Below, one piece after another: positions 43,501-48,966 of a stretch of 64,000 bases of DNA. The position numbers and the translations under genes are program-made. The stretch is from an uncultured Alloprevotella sp. (GTDB taxonomy: Bacteria; Bacteroidota; Bacteroidia; Bacteroidales; Bacteroidaceae). The stretch is from assembly GCA_944322325.1 (NCBI GenBank), contig CALUOQ010000003.1, forward strand, positions 186,001 to 250,000, given 5' to 3'. Below the pieces are notes generated by a model, which saw only the letters and a list, made by a program, of their open reading frames with translations, did not search any database and was not told the DNA's origin. The first letter of the stretch is position 1. Each line of letters opens with the position of its first letter.

Positions 43501-45866
43501 AGAGCGGCATGATGTCAAAGGAGACTTACGACAATATCCGCTCCATGTACGATTACTACATTCCGCTTCGCGGCTTCGACGAAAAGACCGGCGAGGAAGC
43601 ATATGCCTACCTGAACAGCAAGAACAGTGCGTTCAATGCCCCGATAAAGACAGCCAAAGGACGAAAGTCGAAAGCGGACGATCCGTTCGCCTACTTGCAA
43701 AGCATGGCGGAAAGTGCCATCGTGCAGGGCAACCGCAATAAATTAGTGAAACAGAAGTTCCTGAACTTCGTACTCAATCATCCGAGCGACCTCGCCAGCG
43801 TAAGCGACATTTGGCTGAAATATGACAAGGTGGCCGACGAATGGCAACCTGTGTTCCCGGACAACATCAATGCTGACGACACACCTTCAGAAGTGGAACG
43901 CAAGATGCAGGACTTCGAGGACAAGATGAAAGAGCTTGCCGAGCAAGACCCTGACCTGTACAAACACGGCAAAGACACGGTGAACATACCCTACCGGGTA
44001 GTGGAGAAACGCGACCTGCGCCAGCACCAAGTTGTCGTGAAACGTGGAGGAAGGGATTACGTCATCACGATAAACGGCAATCCGAGGGCAGCACAGGCAC
44101 TCAACGGACAGACCAACCCCGACAACGATATGTCAGGCGCAGTGGGCGCGATACTGAAAGCCGGTGAAAGGATTAACCGTGAGTTGAGTGCGCTCTATAC
44201 CACACGCAACCCCGACTTCGTGGTGTCGAACTTCATCCGTGATATGCTGTATTCAAACAGTATGATGTGGATAAAGGAAAGTCCGAATTATGCCCTGCGT
44301 TTCCATCGGAACTTTGCTAAGGTGAACCCTGTCAGGATGAAGATGCTGCTTGCGAAGTATCGCAAAAATGAACTCGACATGAGCAACGACACCGAACGAA
44401 TGTTCCACCAGTTCATGATGAACGGAGGCGAAACAGGATACTCCAACATGCGTGACATCGAGAAGCATAAGAACGACATCCGCAGGGAAATACGCAAGGC
44501 CGGTGGCCAACTGCCCATCCGTAAAGCATGGGATTTGCTGGCTGAACGGCTTGACGAGGTGAACCGTGGCGTGGAAAACTGCGCACGCTTTGCCGCCTTC
44601 ATGACCTCGCGCGAAATGGGCAGGACAATAGACCGGTCCATCTACGATGCAAAGGAGATAAGCGTGAACTTCAACAAGAAAGGGAGCGGTGCAAAATTCA
44701 TGGGAGCCACCGGGCAGACCAAGTTAGGCAATGCCAGTGCGTTCATGTCAGGACTCGGAAGAAGCGGCTTTGTATTTTGGAACGCTGCCATACAAGGCAC
44801 GGCAAACTTCGGACGGCAAGCAAAGCGTCATCCTGCAAAAGCACTTACCAGTGTAGCCGCGATGTTCCTGCTCGGTGCAATCGTAGCTTCACTTGGTTAT
44901 GGTGATGACGATGAGGACGACAAGAACAGCTACTGGAACTTGCCCGAATACGTAAGGAGAAGCAACCTGTTGTTCCGTGCAGGTGACCAATGGATAAGCA
45001 TACCGTTGCCTGTGGAATACAGAGCCGTGTACGGACTTGGCGAGCTTATGACCAGCACGTTGAGCGGAAAGGAACACTTTACGGACGGAGAGCTTGCAGG
45101 CAAGATAGCCGGACAGGTAAGCCAGCTGTTACCGCTTGACTTCATGGAGGGAGGCGGAGGCTTCAAGGCATTCATTCCGAGTTCCATTAAGCCGTTTGCC
45201 GAGGCTTACGGCTACAAAAAGAGTTGGACAGGGCTTCCCTTGTATAAGGATACTCCTTATAACAAGGATATGCCCGAATGGACAAAAGCCTACAAGAGTG
45301 CGAACAAATACCTCGTGGACTTGTCGGAAACACTCAATGAAATGTCCGGCGGCGACCAATACACGAAAGGTGCGGTTGACTTTAACCCGGCACAGGTGGA
45401 ATACGTGCTGAACGGCTATTTCGGCGGCATTGCTAATACGATAGACCGCATGACCAAAATGGGTGAAACCCTTATTGGCCAACGTGAGTATGACCCAAAC
45501 AGTTTCCTTGTGCTTAACCGCATCCTGAAGAACGGTGATGAACGAACGGAATACAAGGCCGTCAACAACGAGTATTTCAGGCTGAAGGATGAGCATGACA
45601 AGTTGAGAACACGGTTAAGGAATTACGAACGAGACACCGACAACGGTGTATTCGACTATGCGGAGAAGATAGATTTCCTCTATAACTCGCCCGAATATGC
45701 GAGGTACGAGATATTCGAGAACTACCGCCCCGACATAGACGGCCTTTACGATATGCTCAAAGAAGCCAATACATACGGTGACAAGGAAGCGGTGAAGGAC
45801 ATTGAAGCCCAACTCAACGAATTGAAGAAGATGATGATAAACGATATGAACAAGACCCGTAAATAG
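28590..45866 (+). CDS. Giant polyvalent phage protein (methylase-helicase core plus effector domains)
   Basis: One frame of 5758 residues. Visible parts in order: hydrophobic segments (about 357-400, 603-632); charged coiled coil (1174-1250); ParB/DdrB-like domain with GNNRSAAL (near 1378); low-complexity linker (1705-1781); barnase/EndoU-like (PBECR-type) region (1799-1937); pyrophosphatase-like domain with DGDHIDVFLT and DEHKVMLGF (2004-2141); N6-adenine methylase with LEPTAGNGML (2711) and NPPF (2772-2775); second linker (2913-3019); strawberry-notch-like helicase with GDQTGVGKGRQ (3118) and DESH (3277); coiled coil (about 3890-3950); unassigned YRAMSL/YNPYFHTSR domain (about 4261-4437); metallopeptidase-like HEAVAHYG (4577); long C-terminal LPD38-like part with one membrane helix (about 5417-5437). 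This is the polyvalent-protein architecture described for phages and conjugative elements. DarB of P1 has a similar methylase-helicase core. Ejection with the DNA is inferred from its neighbours. Confidence 0.88.
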   Translation: MPNKITYTITTSDGKSHQVSEENINKYGMQSYADAYKGATIRMRDKNGADYDIPLGNYDDATQQGLHPFRFEHTPTEDSNSNEQQPQAGQGQDRPENRQTAKPWQPTMQEKLRMNASLHNIGQSARRTMEDFNERMDNLQEYGKRFGGGQTVSGGLRFNPGTKKMERTYLTPTGERTFNKAAADAVSREYRDAVDMTVGGQIRRAQNRLQELKDKAAARVQELHEKWKQDYENNDAPLAAVLAADTYVPSIQSDQTYRALQAAIRQTEEQIKTLGEQQDREAGKDVGFWRGFGRVAGDIRTWDFGIGDMMDAMTMMNAADPKRPQTEQEKAANQEMMRAIHENQQTEAMYGGNASFWNRAGMMTGYMPSFMLDFAMTGGGFDAINVATKAAGKAATKALGKEAVEQMARQGFKTYVKNNGLRGLGQEAANWTIKALGTTADELLIRAPLMTNTVQGMDTAADIIDRKLGDVTVDDNGNYDFSNDRTWGSAVWQGEANSIVENYSEMFGTHLPEFASTKNLGRLANVIGAKRLSGVLSRANAGALGNITDGTRRIFEKMGVSDYLGEVSEEYYGQLWRTMLNLDDAYQQNPDGTRTNLFATGQFHGDIWGGMALSMGLMGAGKTTMSAANYLSMKHDVNKADARASELLTPEVWEPLRSTIDMATNDNVGDVAEVIVNDRDMTDEEKAAVMNYMERSLYLRGVNLAELVKSRGGEQDENAQRANDSYMDGYNAQSDVEMQDARSMYELQRQKAEQALTPEELDEIDNDPIGALRNLGDDEAINQTVIDYINAKQVYDGMLQRVRDDIDGRIDQSNTMIDSRTNRKTGMIQGATLKVQDDEGNDRRVYVLDGNLATYEDGTGIDKEKSDGSIIIRDAETGAVEMVSPDAIFSMEQPVDPEMEKQTAAEAIRQQFAQEAANKIDGTVAFQPSDTYTVTDESGQAAQIQIVPNADGLADNGDGTVNVSSDGGQTVVPMRKDDIQAMVDATNRARVAQVEQQREAMQQPQAQEQPAYSLNDELTLLDENGNEVRGSITADANEDGQYEVYTENPINGRKVNLFTAEELNILNANTAENSLQNGGNLTENDGNSAENLQQEQQPVQAEQPGQSAMERIPKDEQGQPVYEQADPDTAWDAIVEQAEGDESMAQSVADSMVADKEAELKKVEKSKPKGGTTIAEKIASERERKNAVEQAKANLALWQKIAQTSQRRRQAALAEQSRQAEEAARLRREQEEQERAAREEAERIRREALNGVPDFVDDTPQDARARGYRRVNGNKVDRQQPIQAKQGNEVQVKFDDRNIPAGRVALMEASQLQPSHLNGQRNPLYFIDEAQPKERNDEASVMSARKIAANIRPEEITSSVTAYTGAPTVNTRGEVIQGNNRSAALREMWAEHPEQATKYRQYLTEHAAEFGLAPEDVEAMQQPVLVNMLDVTDDDAITLGQFVAQDTESGGTERIKPKNLVQKMGGDMSSFVGRLLASPDEEMSFAELIDRNGLGVLKWMQQKGYITPTQYKSAFDSKGGLTAETKNDLKGVMYQSIFQNGSTHLEEMFNALPSKAQKAILATAYRDYDSPNAERMNAEIQNSISAYYALSQDPEFANAKNYKEARIAAESWKRQLAFDDVTGESYLPAEKYSNFALLLATMYKGQTQVFIQNTLKNIFDLVQGTKEATLFEEPDNTPRTLVEAVNETMNGLSDELLLNGNFIYNGQRRNNVLVGDSAAGQEGRQGSDGGAPAGGRGEDGTRTAVGADGASNDWNSGRSGRTGREDQGRAEEEEPAEERLSREEAAEIIADMEEHAEVAPEVELTIENWDALFGEDGRVNTPLGEVKMGENQFTKLMRQGRSGKLGMIKPTLENPDIIVEDSSNAKDGDITERTSSYVYVKTYVKPDGSRYYYFTSVTVSKDGHEVVVSNQEKRRNVLTNLLLKGRLVWKHADNVSTASDVADGLYSPQGNLSDPTTEGTDAPQTNNSVNKDTDKSAVTQTIGEKVAKAEAETEQNPTDGQKEAGNYKKGHVRIGQFDITVENPKGSVRRGVDASGKAWEQTMRNTYGYIRGTEGVDGDHIDVFLTNDIDGWNGRRVYIVDQYNEDGTFDEHKVMLGFNDEAEAQDAYLSNYEKGWEYKHKLVMSSVNLPDFEKWINSSHRKTKPFAEYKSVNSNETHAMSGFEIMPAQYTTKRGRVLDMQLVKFSNPLTKEQQQAARELTKKEKGWYDRDKNGFMMRSKESAQKLADTVLGSEESVADAQPLSLADIREVEPQNIWKYNVSVDKKTGHTTLTRDDVTGPVPIGDGRFTIHADSPQEMLDILRNPHNNMQEILANVETTLENKAKIWEIDHPNSSETPQPQQVNIEGLVDDLRKNGEAKLSDHFVVGRPGLTPNKQQKATEEKPKDAKPKNSGQFGLVSDERMEEIKKRLREKVLGQLNSGVDPETFALGVELAMGYLDRGIKKFADFAKVMIADLGEVYRPYLKAFYNGARDMPEVQETGLADEMTPYDEVRTFDVANFDKPTVNALDTAQMVVQEQEADKQAESAKNALTEQRNKQRRKERQKKQEQPVIADLFSGQQEGTATERQEVENADTSTYNAENSEINRKFADAVKTDMLSALDSGTKPYRSILDLRKRASGLGMEVDNDGRTDILLQELVEDGLVRAAREVAERHGSDSRETYDLICKLYEMQPTIAARSSTRIKMQQYSTPLPMAWNAARFVMTGKKGGKVLEPTAGNGMLVFAIPAGQVHANELDGTRLANLREQGFAQVTQQDATEPFEGGEQYDVVIANPPFGRREAADYDGKLISGLDPQITLNALASMKDDGRAAIIIGGNMEYAKNGAINNMKPFFTYLYDHYNVKGVVDMDGSLYAKQGTTYPTRMILIDGRRSDEERAQSAVYPPVQSKAIRKADSFEALYDIIDEVINSKDKTNGTEILRSQQGQLVPVTDQPSRDADGERHTEQPRKDDTGRLGGRTSVERTQEPGEMVLRGEHRTDTGNGETGRGAGGNTTGGSRGVSEPDVQRVERLGVSTERVGLEPQRTAEQPKKRGLSEEKLPYRPHNTAFSLQSVAPAAMVEAMDRTLTQIEKKYGNIDEFVRKELGYDTTDELHQALAAEQVDSVAMAIYQMKQGQALIIGDQTGVGKGRQMAALIRWAVRQGEKPIFITQKADLFSDIYRDLVDIGSGDLVPFIFNSPSAKENKGEMVDANGKVVYKGLSDAKMKKVLATGKLPDECDYAVLTYSQVNTGDEVSQEEMEEAAKKSGARSKKSKSAKSGKATPKATFLRAIAEDNYLFLDESHTAAGSSNTGAYLQSILRSAKAATFASATFAKRPDTMPLYAIRTAMSQAKVEPDKLIGIIEKGGVTLQEIMSRELTNAGQMVRRERDMSDVVTDWKTINDPATVKRARENYDRTIAAFNAIIKFQEDYVKPMVDAMDKELAVMAESAGIKRGTDKMGVENVPFASKTYNYTKQLMLALKVDAIANEVDAEIKAGRHPVIALESTMESSIKDYSAGEVIAEPTFSASLLRGLDTVMQYTIKDENGKEQHARYSPKQLGPAGEKAYYELQDFIRESTSDIFISPLDAIIERLHDMGYKVGELTGRNLYVERDNEGRVVVKRRTDKDKKRMQREFNNGELDVLILNKSASTGISLHASEKFSDQRQRTMIIAQPLSDINDYMQMIGRIDRTGQVHRGYYINLGLPVPAENRFLMMLSTKLKSLNANTTTSQDSESNEVEAPDLLNKYGSQVVVEYLRDNPDIYDKMGTPLKKGGEGGGRVQTSELDEYKPQEDDARKITGYVALLTTQEQEEFYDDVVRRYNELIKYLNDTGNNDLKITVMPLRAKTLEKRVSSEGIDPTGANPFAQNSYVEQVEMDVLRKPMKAAEIRKTIEQVNKGKRPEDYIRQVISTIEKEDEARIAAEEARYERSKARAQEDIAKQTEKINRQQKRSAEEKQAAIADYVKETHENVETKHSDNLMRLNTNSDMLKQRLHMFDVGMSYLMPDNLESMVFDFSTPAIFCGYKAKDSKITASTTLAVFATLDGRRRVEVKLSDIAALRSIYKTTNDNWDAARSTTLENWDSQIPTGTRKTGYIMTGNILQAIADTQDERGGFPGQLISYTDIDGNVHDGILMPDKWNKSMLKTSGAPIISRLKQIKDYMPVTSHDGKVEITGSSWAKMYYLTVPKTKKDGAVYYENKTLLRAVNGGNFYPYRGKLRADIPAEHIESVVKELSKLGVKVQEEAKEDDALYRLDDYTTNEEEANDLFRVVDDASEIERLNNEPTIKVYRAMSLVDGKLYPPMSKKIGTGSNRISQSPSEFGQWEVSDERPELVEKDGKNKNHIYIVKDNGKGLWVAYNPYFHTSRNPLNDQFAEAYQRPNLVTVEVEVPESELTSGYQAEGAKDPVGETKWNAGPVNRQLSGDKKRKVILSRWMRPVRIVPDSEVAQRIAELIEGENVAIPDNTVTPSLLEELKKLGVKIVDGISKGRKKATAMMRGGNGALTDNELSYENDPVAKMTGRSTRTAAQRRAFAERERQRMVNAVQKLAETLHLDNVDIVTDASTLQGRRAKAKGFYSRGTGRITIVIPNHTSVYDVEQTLLHEAVAHYGLRQLFGEHFDTFLDNVFQNADKDVRRRITELARERNWDFRTATEEYLASLAEKTNFDHTDASWWQKIKELFLRMLHKIGFENFSGVTLSDNELRYILWRSYENLAEPGRYRSVLGEAEDVAKQNELKVGNYAIQEQTDSRAADNELYRDGDPEVHERALARDRYEQRVKRGVYQMQEALQDSMLGLREAMEAILKGEGKKKVRIEDVDGFENAYLGENRLSSVNKAEADAFAHTLFKPLLDEVGKLAPTQEAREELTDYMMAKHGLERNRVMRQREKDKLIDASELSKDKPQPPTENDDDYDLKMDAYNKAVEDWNNQVEAELGDKFEAIDQRDFAGLTALTDTDNVADAEAEARIMVEDYESGHNTDTLWERINAVSDATLSKLYESGMMSKETYDNIRSMYDYYIPLRGFDEKTGEEAYAYLNSKNSAFNAPIKTAKGRKSKADDPFAYLQSMAESAIVQGNRNKLVKQKFLNFVLNHPSDLASVSDIWLKYDKVADEWQPVFPDNINADDTPSEVERKMQDFEDKMKELAEQDPDLYKHGKDTVNIPYRVVEKRDLRQHQVVVKRGGRDYVITINGNPRAAQALNGQTNPDNDMSGAVGAILKAGERINRELSALYTTRNPDFVVSNFIRDMLYSNSMMWIKESPNYALRFHRNFAKVNPVRMKMLLAKYRKNELDMSNDTERMFHQFMMNGGETGYSNMRDIEKHKNDIRREIRKAGGQLPIRKAWDLLAERLDEVNRGVENCARFAAFMTSREMGRTIDRSIYDAKEISVNFNKKGSGAKFMGATGQTKLGNASAFMSGLGRSGFVFWNAAIQGTANFGRQAKRHPAKALTSVAAMFLLGAIVASLGYGDDDEDDKNSYWNLPEYVRRSNLLFRAGDQWISIPLPVEYRAVYGLGELMTSTLSGKEHFTDGELAGKIAGQVSQLLPLDFMEGGGGFKAFIPSSIKPFAEAYGYKKSWTGLPLYKDTPYNKDMPEWTKAYKSANKYLVDLSETLNEMSGGDQYTKGAVDFNPAQVEYVLNGYFGGIANTIDRMTKMGETLIGQREYDPNSFLVLNRILKNGDERTEYKAVNNEYFRLKDEHDKLRTRLRNYERDTDNGVFDYAEKIDFLYNSPEYARYEIFENYRPDIDGLYDMLKEANTYGDKEAVKDIEAQLNELKKMMINDMNKTRK
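33703..33930 (+). CDS. Small ORF nested in +1 frame inside the giant gene (linker 1)
   Basis: A 75-codon frame starts with ATG and reads MDNGEIMYWLAIVQQARKGD, continues as an amphipathic helix with heptad-like LVEKIKEERR and ends basic (KKNPPKKD). In the giant frame the same bases give a Gly/Ser/Asp/Arg-rich linker with no folded character, so the protein-like frame here is the nested one. Only a weak purine stretch precedes the ATG. It may be a real overlapping gene, or the trace of a small gene that lay between two ancestral genes before they fused. I know no homologue. Confidence 0.5.
   Translation: MDNGEIMYWLAIVQQARKGDKEAMEVLRQEDEVRTEQGQLSVLMELQMTGIAAEVDELVEKIKEERRKKNPPKKD
37327..37644 (+). 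CDS. Small acidic ORF nested in +1 frame inside the giant gene (linker 2)
   Basis: A 105-codon frame starts at ATG eight bases after AGGA. It reads as a well-formed acidic protein: MEQKFYVASKGSSYLSLTNH, then helices (ILSNLERMIQADLEEELPW, ARWFYEENIERILEMV) and a Trp-rich tail (FSEWKDWEFPRSEWD). It has about 25 acidic and 11 basic residues. The giant frame over these bases is a Gly/Thr/Arg-rich linker between methylase and helicase. The same +1 frame is used as in the other nested ORF. A DNA-mimic role is conceivable from the charge but unproven. Confidence 0.55.
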   Translation: MEQKFYVASKGSSYLSLTNHPGTLTENDILSNLERMIQADLEEELPWKELRSRARWFYEENIERILEMVKPGEELVEIPQEEAEEYQSLTFSEWKDWEFPRSEWD

Positions 45867-45878
45867 TTAAACAGCACT

Positions 45879-45931
45879 TGATACTTGGAATGGCTACTTT
45901 TGCATCAGGCGAGAGCCACTTCCAAGTATCA
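45879..45931. promoter_or_regulatory. Hairpin with promoter box in its loop, upstream of portal gene
   Basis: TGATACTTGGAATGGCT (45879-45895) pairs with AGCCACTTCCAAGTATCA (45914-45931) with one bulge. The loop starts with the -7 box TACTTTTG (45895-45902). It lies between the stop of the giant gene and the portal start at 45948. The dyad could be an operator over a late promoter, or an RNA hairpin in the read-through transcript. Confidence 0.6.
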
Positions 45932-45947
45932 TAAAAAATGGAACGAT

Positions 45948-47921
45948 ATGCAGCATACGAATAAGAATACAAGACTGTTCCCGATGAGCCGCATCATGCC
46001 GAAACGTGACGATACGGAGATAGACACCGTGGCGTTCTCGGAAAAACATTTCGGCGACCGCAGGGCGTTCGACGTGCTTATGGAAGCGCAGCATTACTGG
46101 AACCAAATGGACGATTTTCGTCATGATCGGGAGCGCAACAAGCGGTACACCTACGGCAAGCAGTGGGATGACGTGATATGCGTGGACGGCAAGAGCATGA
46201 CGGAGGAGGACTATATCAAGACGCAGGGAAGCGTGCCGTTGAAAAACAATCTCATACGCCGCCTTGTCCGTAATGTCCTCGGCGTTTACCGCAGCCAAAT
46301 GAAAGAACCCACTTGTACCGCCCGTGACCGTGACGAACAGAAGTTAGGCGAAACGATGAGCACCATTCTGCAATGCAACATGCAACTTAACCGCATGAAC
46401 GAGGTAAACGCCCGAAGTATGGAGGAATTCCTGATTTCAGGTTTCATCGTACACCGGAAAAGCTACGGTTGGCGTAACAATAAGGAAGATTGCTGGACGG
46501 ACTATGTTCAGCCTAACAATTTCTTCATTGACAACAATATGCGCGACTTCCGAGGCTGGGATGTCACTTGTCTTGGCGAAGTGCATGACATCAGTTTCGG
46601 GCAGTTGTGTGAACAGTTCGCCCATACGCCAGAGGACTACCGCAGACTAAGGGACATTTACAAATGGGCCGCACGCAGGGAGTATATTGCCAGCTATGCC
46701 GAACGGTTCGGCTACAGCCGCTTGGAAAACTACGATTTCCTGTTGACCAACGAGCCGGGAAGATGCAGGGTGATAGAAGTGTGGCGAAAGGAACAGAAGC
46801 CCCGTTACCGTTGCCATGACTACCAAAACGGCGACATCTTCAAGATAGACGTTGAAGACTACGAGACAGAAGTCGGGCAAGTGAACCGCGAACGTATGCA
46901 GATGGCCAAGTCCGCAGGAATGCCTGATGAGGAAGTTCCGCTGATAAAAGCCACATGGTTTGTGGATGATTACTGGTACTTCTACTACCTCTCTCCGTTC
47001 GGCGACATCCTGAAAGAAGGTGAAACGCCCTACGAACACGGAAGCCACCCCTACGTGTTCAAGGCGTATCCGTTCATTGACGGCGAGATTCATTCGTTCG
47101 TATCAGACGTGATAGACCAACAGCGGTACACCAACCGGCTGATTACGCTATACGACTGGATTATGCGGGCATCGGCCAAAGGCGTGTTGCTGATGCCTGA
47201 AGACTGCCTTCCCGACGGTGTGAGCATGGATGACATTGCCGACGAGTGGGCCCGCTTCAACGGCATTATTGTGTACAAGCCCTCGACGAGCCGTCAGGTT
47301 CCGCAGCAGGTGGCCAATAACTCCACGAACATCGGCATTTCGGAGTTGCTGAACCTGCAACTGAAATTCTTCGAGGACATCAGCGGAGTGAACGGTGCGC
47401 TGCAAGGGAAGCCCGGCTTTTCCGGCCAGAGTGCGTCAATGTACAACCAGCAGGTGCAGAACTCTACCATGTCTTTGCTTGATATGCTGGAATGTTTCAG
47501 TCAGTTCACGATAGACGGAGCGTATAAGGATGTGAAGAACATGCAGCAGTTCTACGACACCAAGCGCGTGTTCAACATCGCAGGCAAGAGCGGCGCACAA
47601 ATTGAATACGACCCGAAGAAGATACGCGACGTGGAATTTGACCTTTCCATCACCGAAAGCACTTCGACGCCTGCCTACCGCCAGCTTGCCAACGACATAT
47701 TGATGCAGCTGTTCCAGTCACAGGCTATCAATGTGGAGCAACTCTTGGAATTCGGCGATTTCCCGTTTGCGGACGAACTGTTGCAGAGCATCAAGGCGCA
47801 ACGTGAGCAAATAGAACGTGGAGGCACCCCCGACGGCATATCGCCCCAACTGATGCAACAGGCGCAGCAAGGCGCGAATATGGATGCCGTGAACAGGCTG
47901 CACAACGCTATGGTAGCATAA
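45948..47921 (+). CDS. Portal protein (P22-like podovirus type)
   Basis: The product is about 657 residues. The early WNQMDDFRHDRERNKRYTYGKQWDD and KTQGSVPLKNNLIRRLVRNVLGVY segments match portals of short-tailed phages. The clip/stem region includes RVIEVWRKEQKPRYRCHD, then YPFIDGEIHSFVSDVIDQQRYTN. The C-terminal barrel part is Gln-rich (QAINVEQLLEF, LMQQAQQGANMDA). It forms the dodecameric DNA portal at one capsid vertex. I chose ATG 45948 because an earlier ATG at 45885 would start inside the hairpin promoter. Confidence 0.85.
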   Translation: MQHTNKNTRLFPMSRIMPKRDDTEIDTVAFSEKHFGDRRAFDVLMEAQHYWNQMDDFRHDRERNKRYTYGKQWDDVICVDGKSMTEEDYIKTQGSVPLKNNLIRRLVRNVLGVYRSQMKEPTCTARDRDEQKLGETMSTILQCNMQLNRMNEVNARSMEEFLISGFIVHRKSYGWRNNKEDCWTDYVQPNNFFIDNNMRDFRGWDVTCLGEVHDISFGQLCEQFAHTPEDYRRLRDIYKWAARREYIASYAERFGYSRLENYDFLLTNEPGRCRVIEVWRKEQKPRYRCHDYQNGDIFKIDVEDYETEVGQVNRERMQMAKSAGMPDEEVPLIKATWFVDDYWYFYYLSPFGDILKEGETPYEHGSHPYVFKAYPFIDGEIHSFVSDVIDQQRYTNRLITLYDWIMRASAKGVLLMPEDCLPDGVSMDDIADEWARFNGIIVYKPSTSRQVPQQVANNSTNIGISELLNLQLKFFEDISGVNGALQGKPGFSGQSASMYNQQVQNSTMSLLDMLECFSQFTIDGAYKDVKNMQQFYDTKRVFNIAGKSGAQIEYDPKKIRDVEFDLSITESTSTPAYRQLANDILMQLFQSQAINVEQLLEFGDFPFADELLQSIKAQREQIERGGTPDGISPQLMQQAQQGANMDAVNRLHNAMVA

Positions 47922-47947
47922 ATGACTAACAATAAACAAGTAACGAT

Positions 47948-48412
47948 ATGGAGAAAAAGACCATTTGTATTGATTTTGACGGCGTTATCCATGATTACAG
48001 CAATGGATTTCAGGGCGAGGACGTGTTTGGCGGCATGATTCCAAACGCCAACACCGGCACATCCGTCTTGAAAGAAAAAGGTTGGACTATCATTATCTTC
48101 ACCACCCGGAAGAAAACCGAGAAGCTGAAAAAATGGTTGGAGGACAACAAAATCGCCTACGACTACATCAATGAAAACCCCGAACATCCGGAAAGAACGA
48201 GCGGCAAGGTGATTGCCGACGTGTATCTTGATGACCGTGGAATCTGTTTCAACGGACGCTGGGACCAATGGCTCATCCGTGAGATTGCAGACTTCGAGCC
48301 TTGGCAGAAACGCCAGCAAAAGGAAATGGAGCAATTATCCAATTTTCGAGAGCCGGAAGACAGCATTTGGGACAGAGGCAATGAACGGAGGATTAAAGCC
48401 AGTTCCTTGTAA
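47948..48412 (+). CDS. HAD-family phosphatase, phage-encoded
   Basis: The 154-residue product has HAD motif I (CIDFDGVIHDY), motif II (IIFTTRK) and motif III/IV (GKVIADVYLDDRG). The length and the DFDGVI form fit small nucleotidase-like HAD enzymes found in phages. The substrate is unknown; nucleotide or phospho-sugar dephosphorylation is possible. It lies 26 bases after the portal gene and before a strong bidirectional terminator. Confidence 0.78.
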   Translation: MEKKTICIDFDGVIHDYSNGFQGEDVFGGMIPNANTGTSVLKEKGWTIIIFTTRKKTEKLKKWLEDNKIAYDYINENPEHPERTSGKVIADVYLDDRGICFNGRWDQWLIREIADFEPWQKRQQKEMEQLSNFREPEDSIWDRGNERRIKASSL

Positions 48413-48416
48413 GCGA

Positions 48417-48454
48417 AAGGCGGACAGCACCATTATGGGATGCGTCCGCCTTTA
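48417..48454. terminator. Bidirectional terminator between convergent phage operons
   Basis: AAGGCGGAC (48417-48425) and GTCCGCCTT (48444-48452) form a perfect stem with T-runs on the plus side and an A-run before it that serves the minus strand. It separates the portal/HAD transcript from the minus-strand terminase operon. Confidence 0.8.
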
Positions 48455-48601
48455 CTGCAATCTGTAATCAGTTACGCTTCTTTGTGTGTTTCTTGTTCGT
48501 TGTTTGTTGCTTGCCTCCACCAGCTACCTGATACGTGGCAAGAGGATCATTCGTTAAAGTCCGTATGCCCTCCAAGTTCTGTTTCCCCTTTGCCGTATAC
48601 T

Positions 48602-48946
48602 TCATTTCTTTTTGCTTTTGGATTTCTTGATGCAAGCGTTGTACCAATCAAGGTATTGTCGGCGTTTGACACTCTCTATTTCAGAAGATATTGCGCACGA
48701 GCCGTTGCGGTAAGGGGTGAAATAGAAACATTCCCGTTCGATGTCGGCGACATACGCCTTGCGCGTGATATACCCTTTCTGTTTTAGTTTGCGGAAATTG
48801 AACCTATCCATGATGATAAGTTTGCAACCGTCTGCCGATGCAGGCATGACATAATAGCGTTCGCCTGTTTGCTGATGTGCCTCGTCAGCCTTTCTCACTG
48901 CCTCCCGTAAACGGAGGGATGCTTTTAACTTTTGAAAGATGTGCAT
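48602..48946 (-). CDS. Hypothetical phage protein
   Basis: The 114-residue basic product has a helical N-terminus (FQKLKASLRLREAVRKADEAH). The middle is YYVMPASADGCKLIIMDRFNFRKLK and the end is Lys-rich (KKSKSKKK). The family is not assigned; similar short proteins occur in Bacteroides prophages. It is the last gene of the terminase operon, 20 bases after the large terminase stop, and could be a DNA-binding packaging accessory. Confidence 0.6.
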   Translation of the reverse strand: MHIFQKLKASLRLREAVRKADEAHQQTGERYYVMPASADGCKLIIMDRFNFRKLKQKGYITRKAYVADIERECFYFTPYRNGSCAISSEIESVKRRQYLDWYNACIKKSKSKKK

Positions 48947-48966
48947 AATGTTAAAGTATTAAATGT

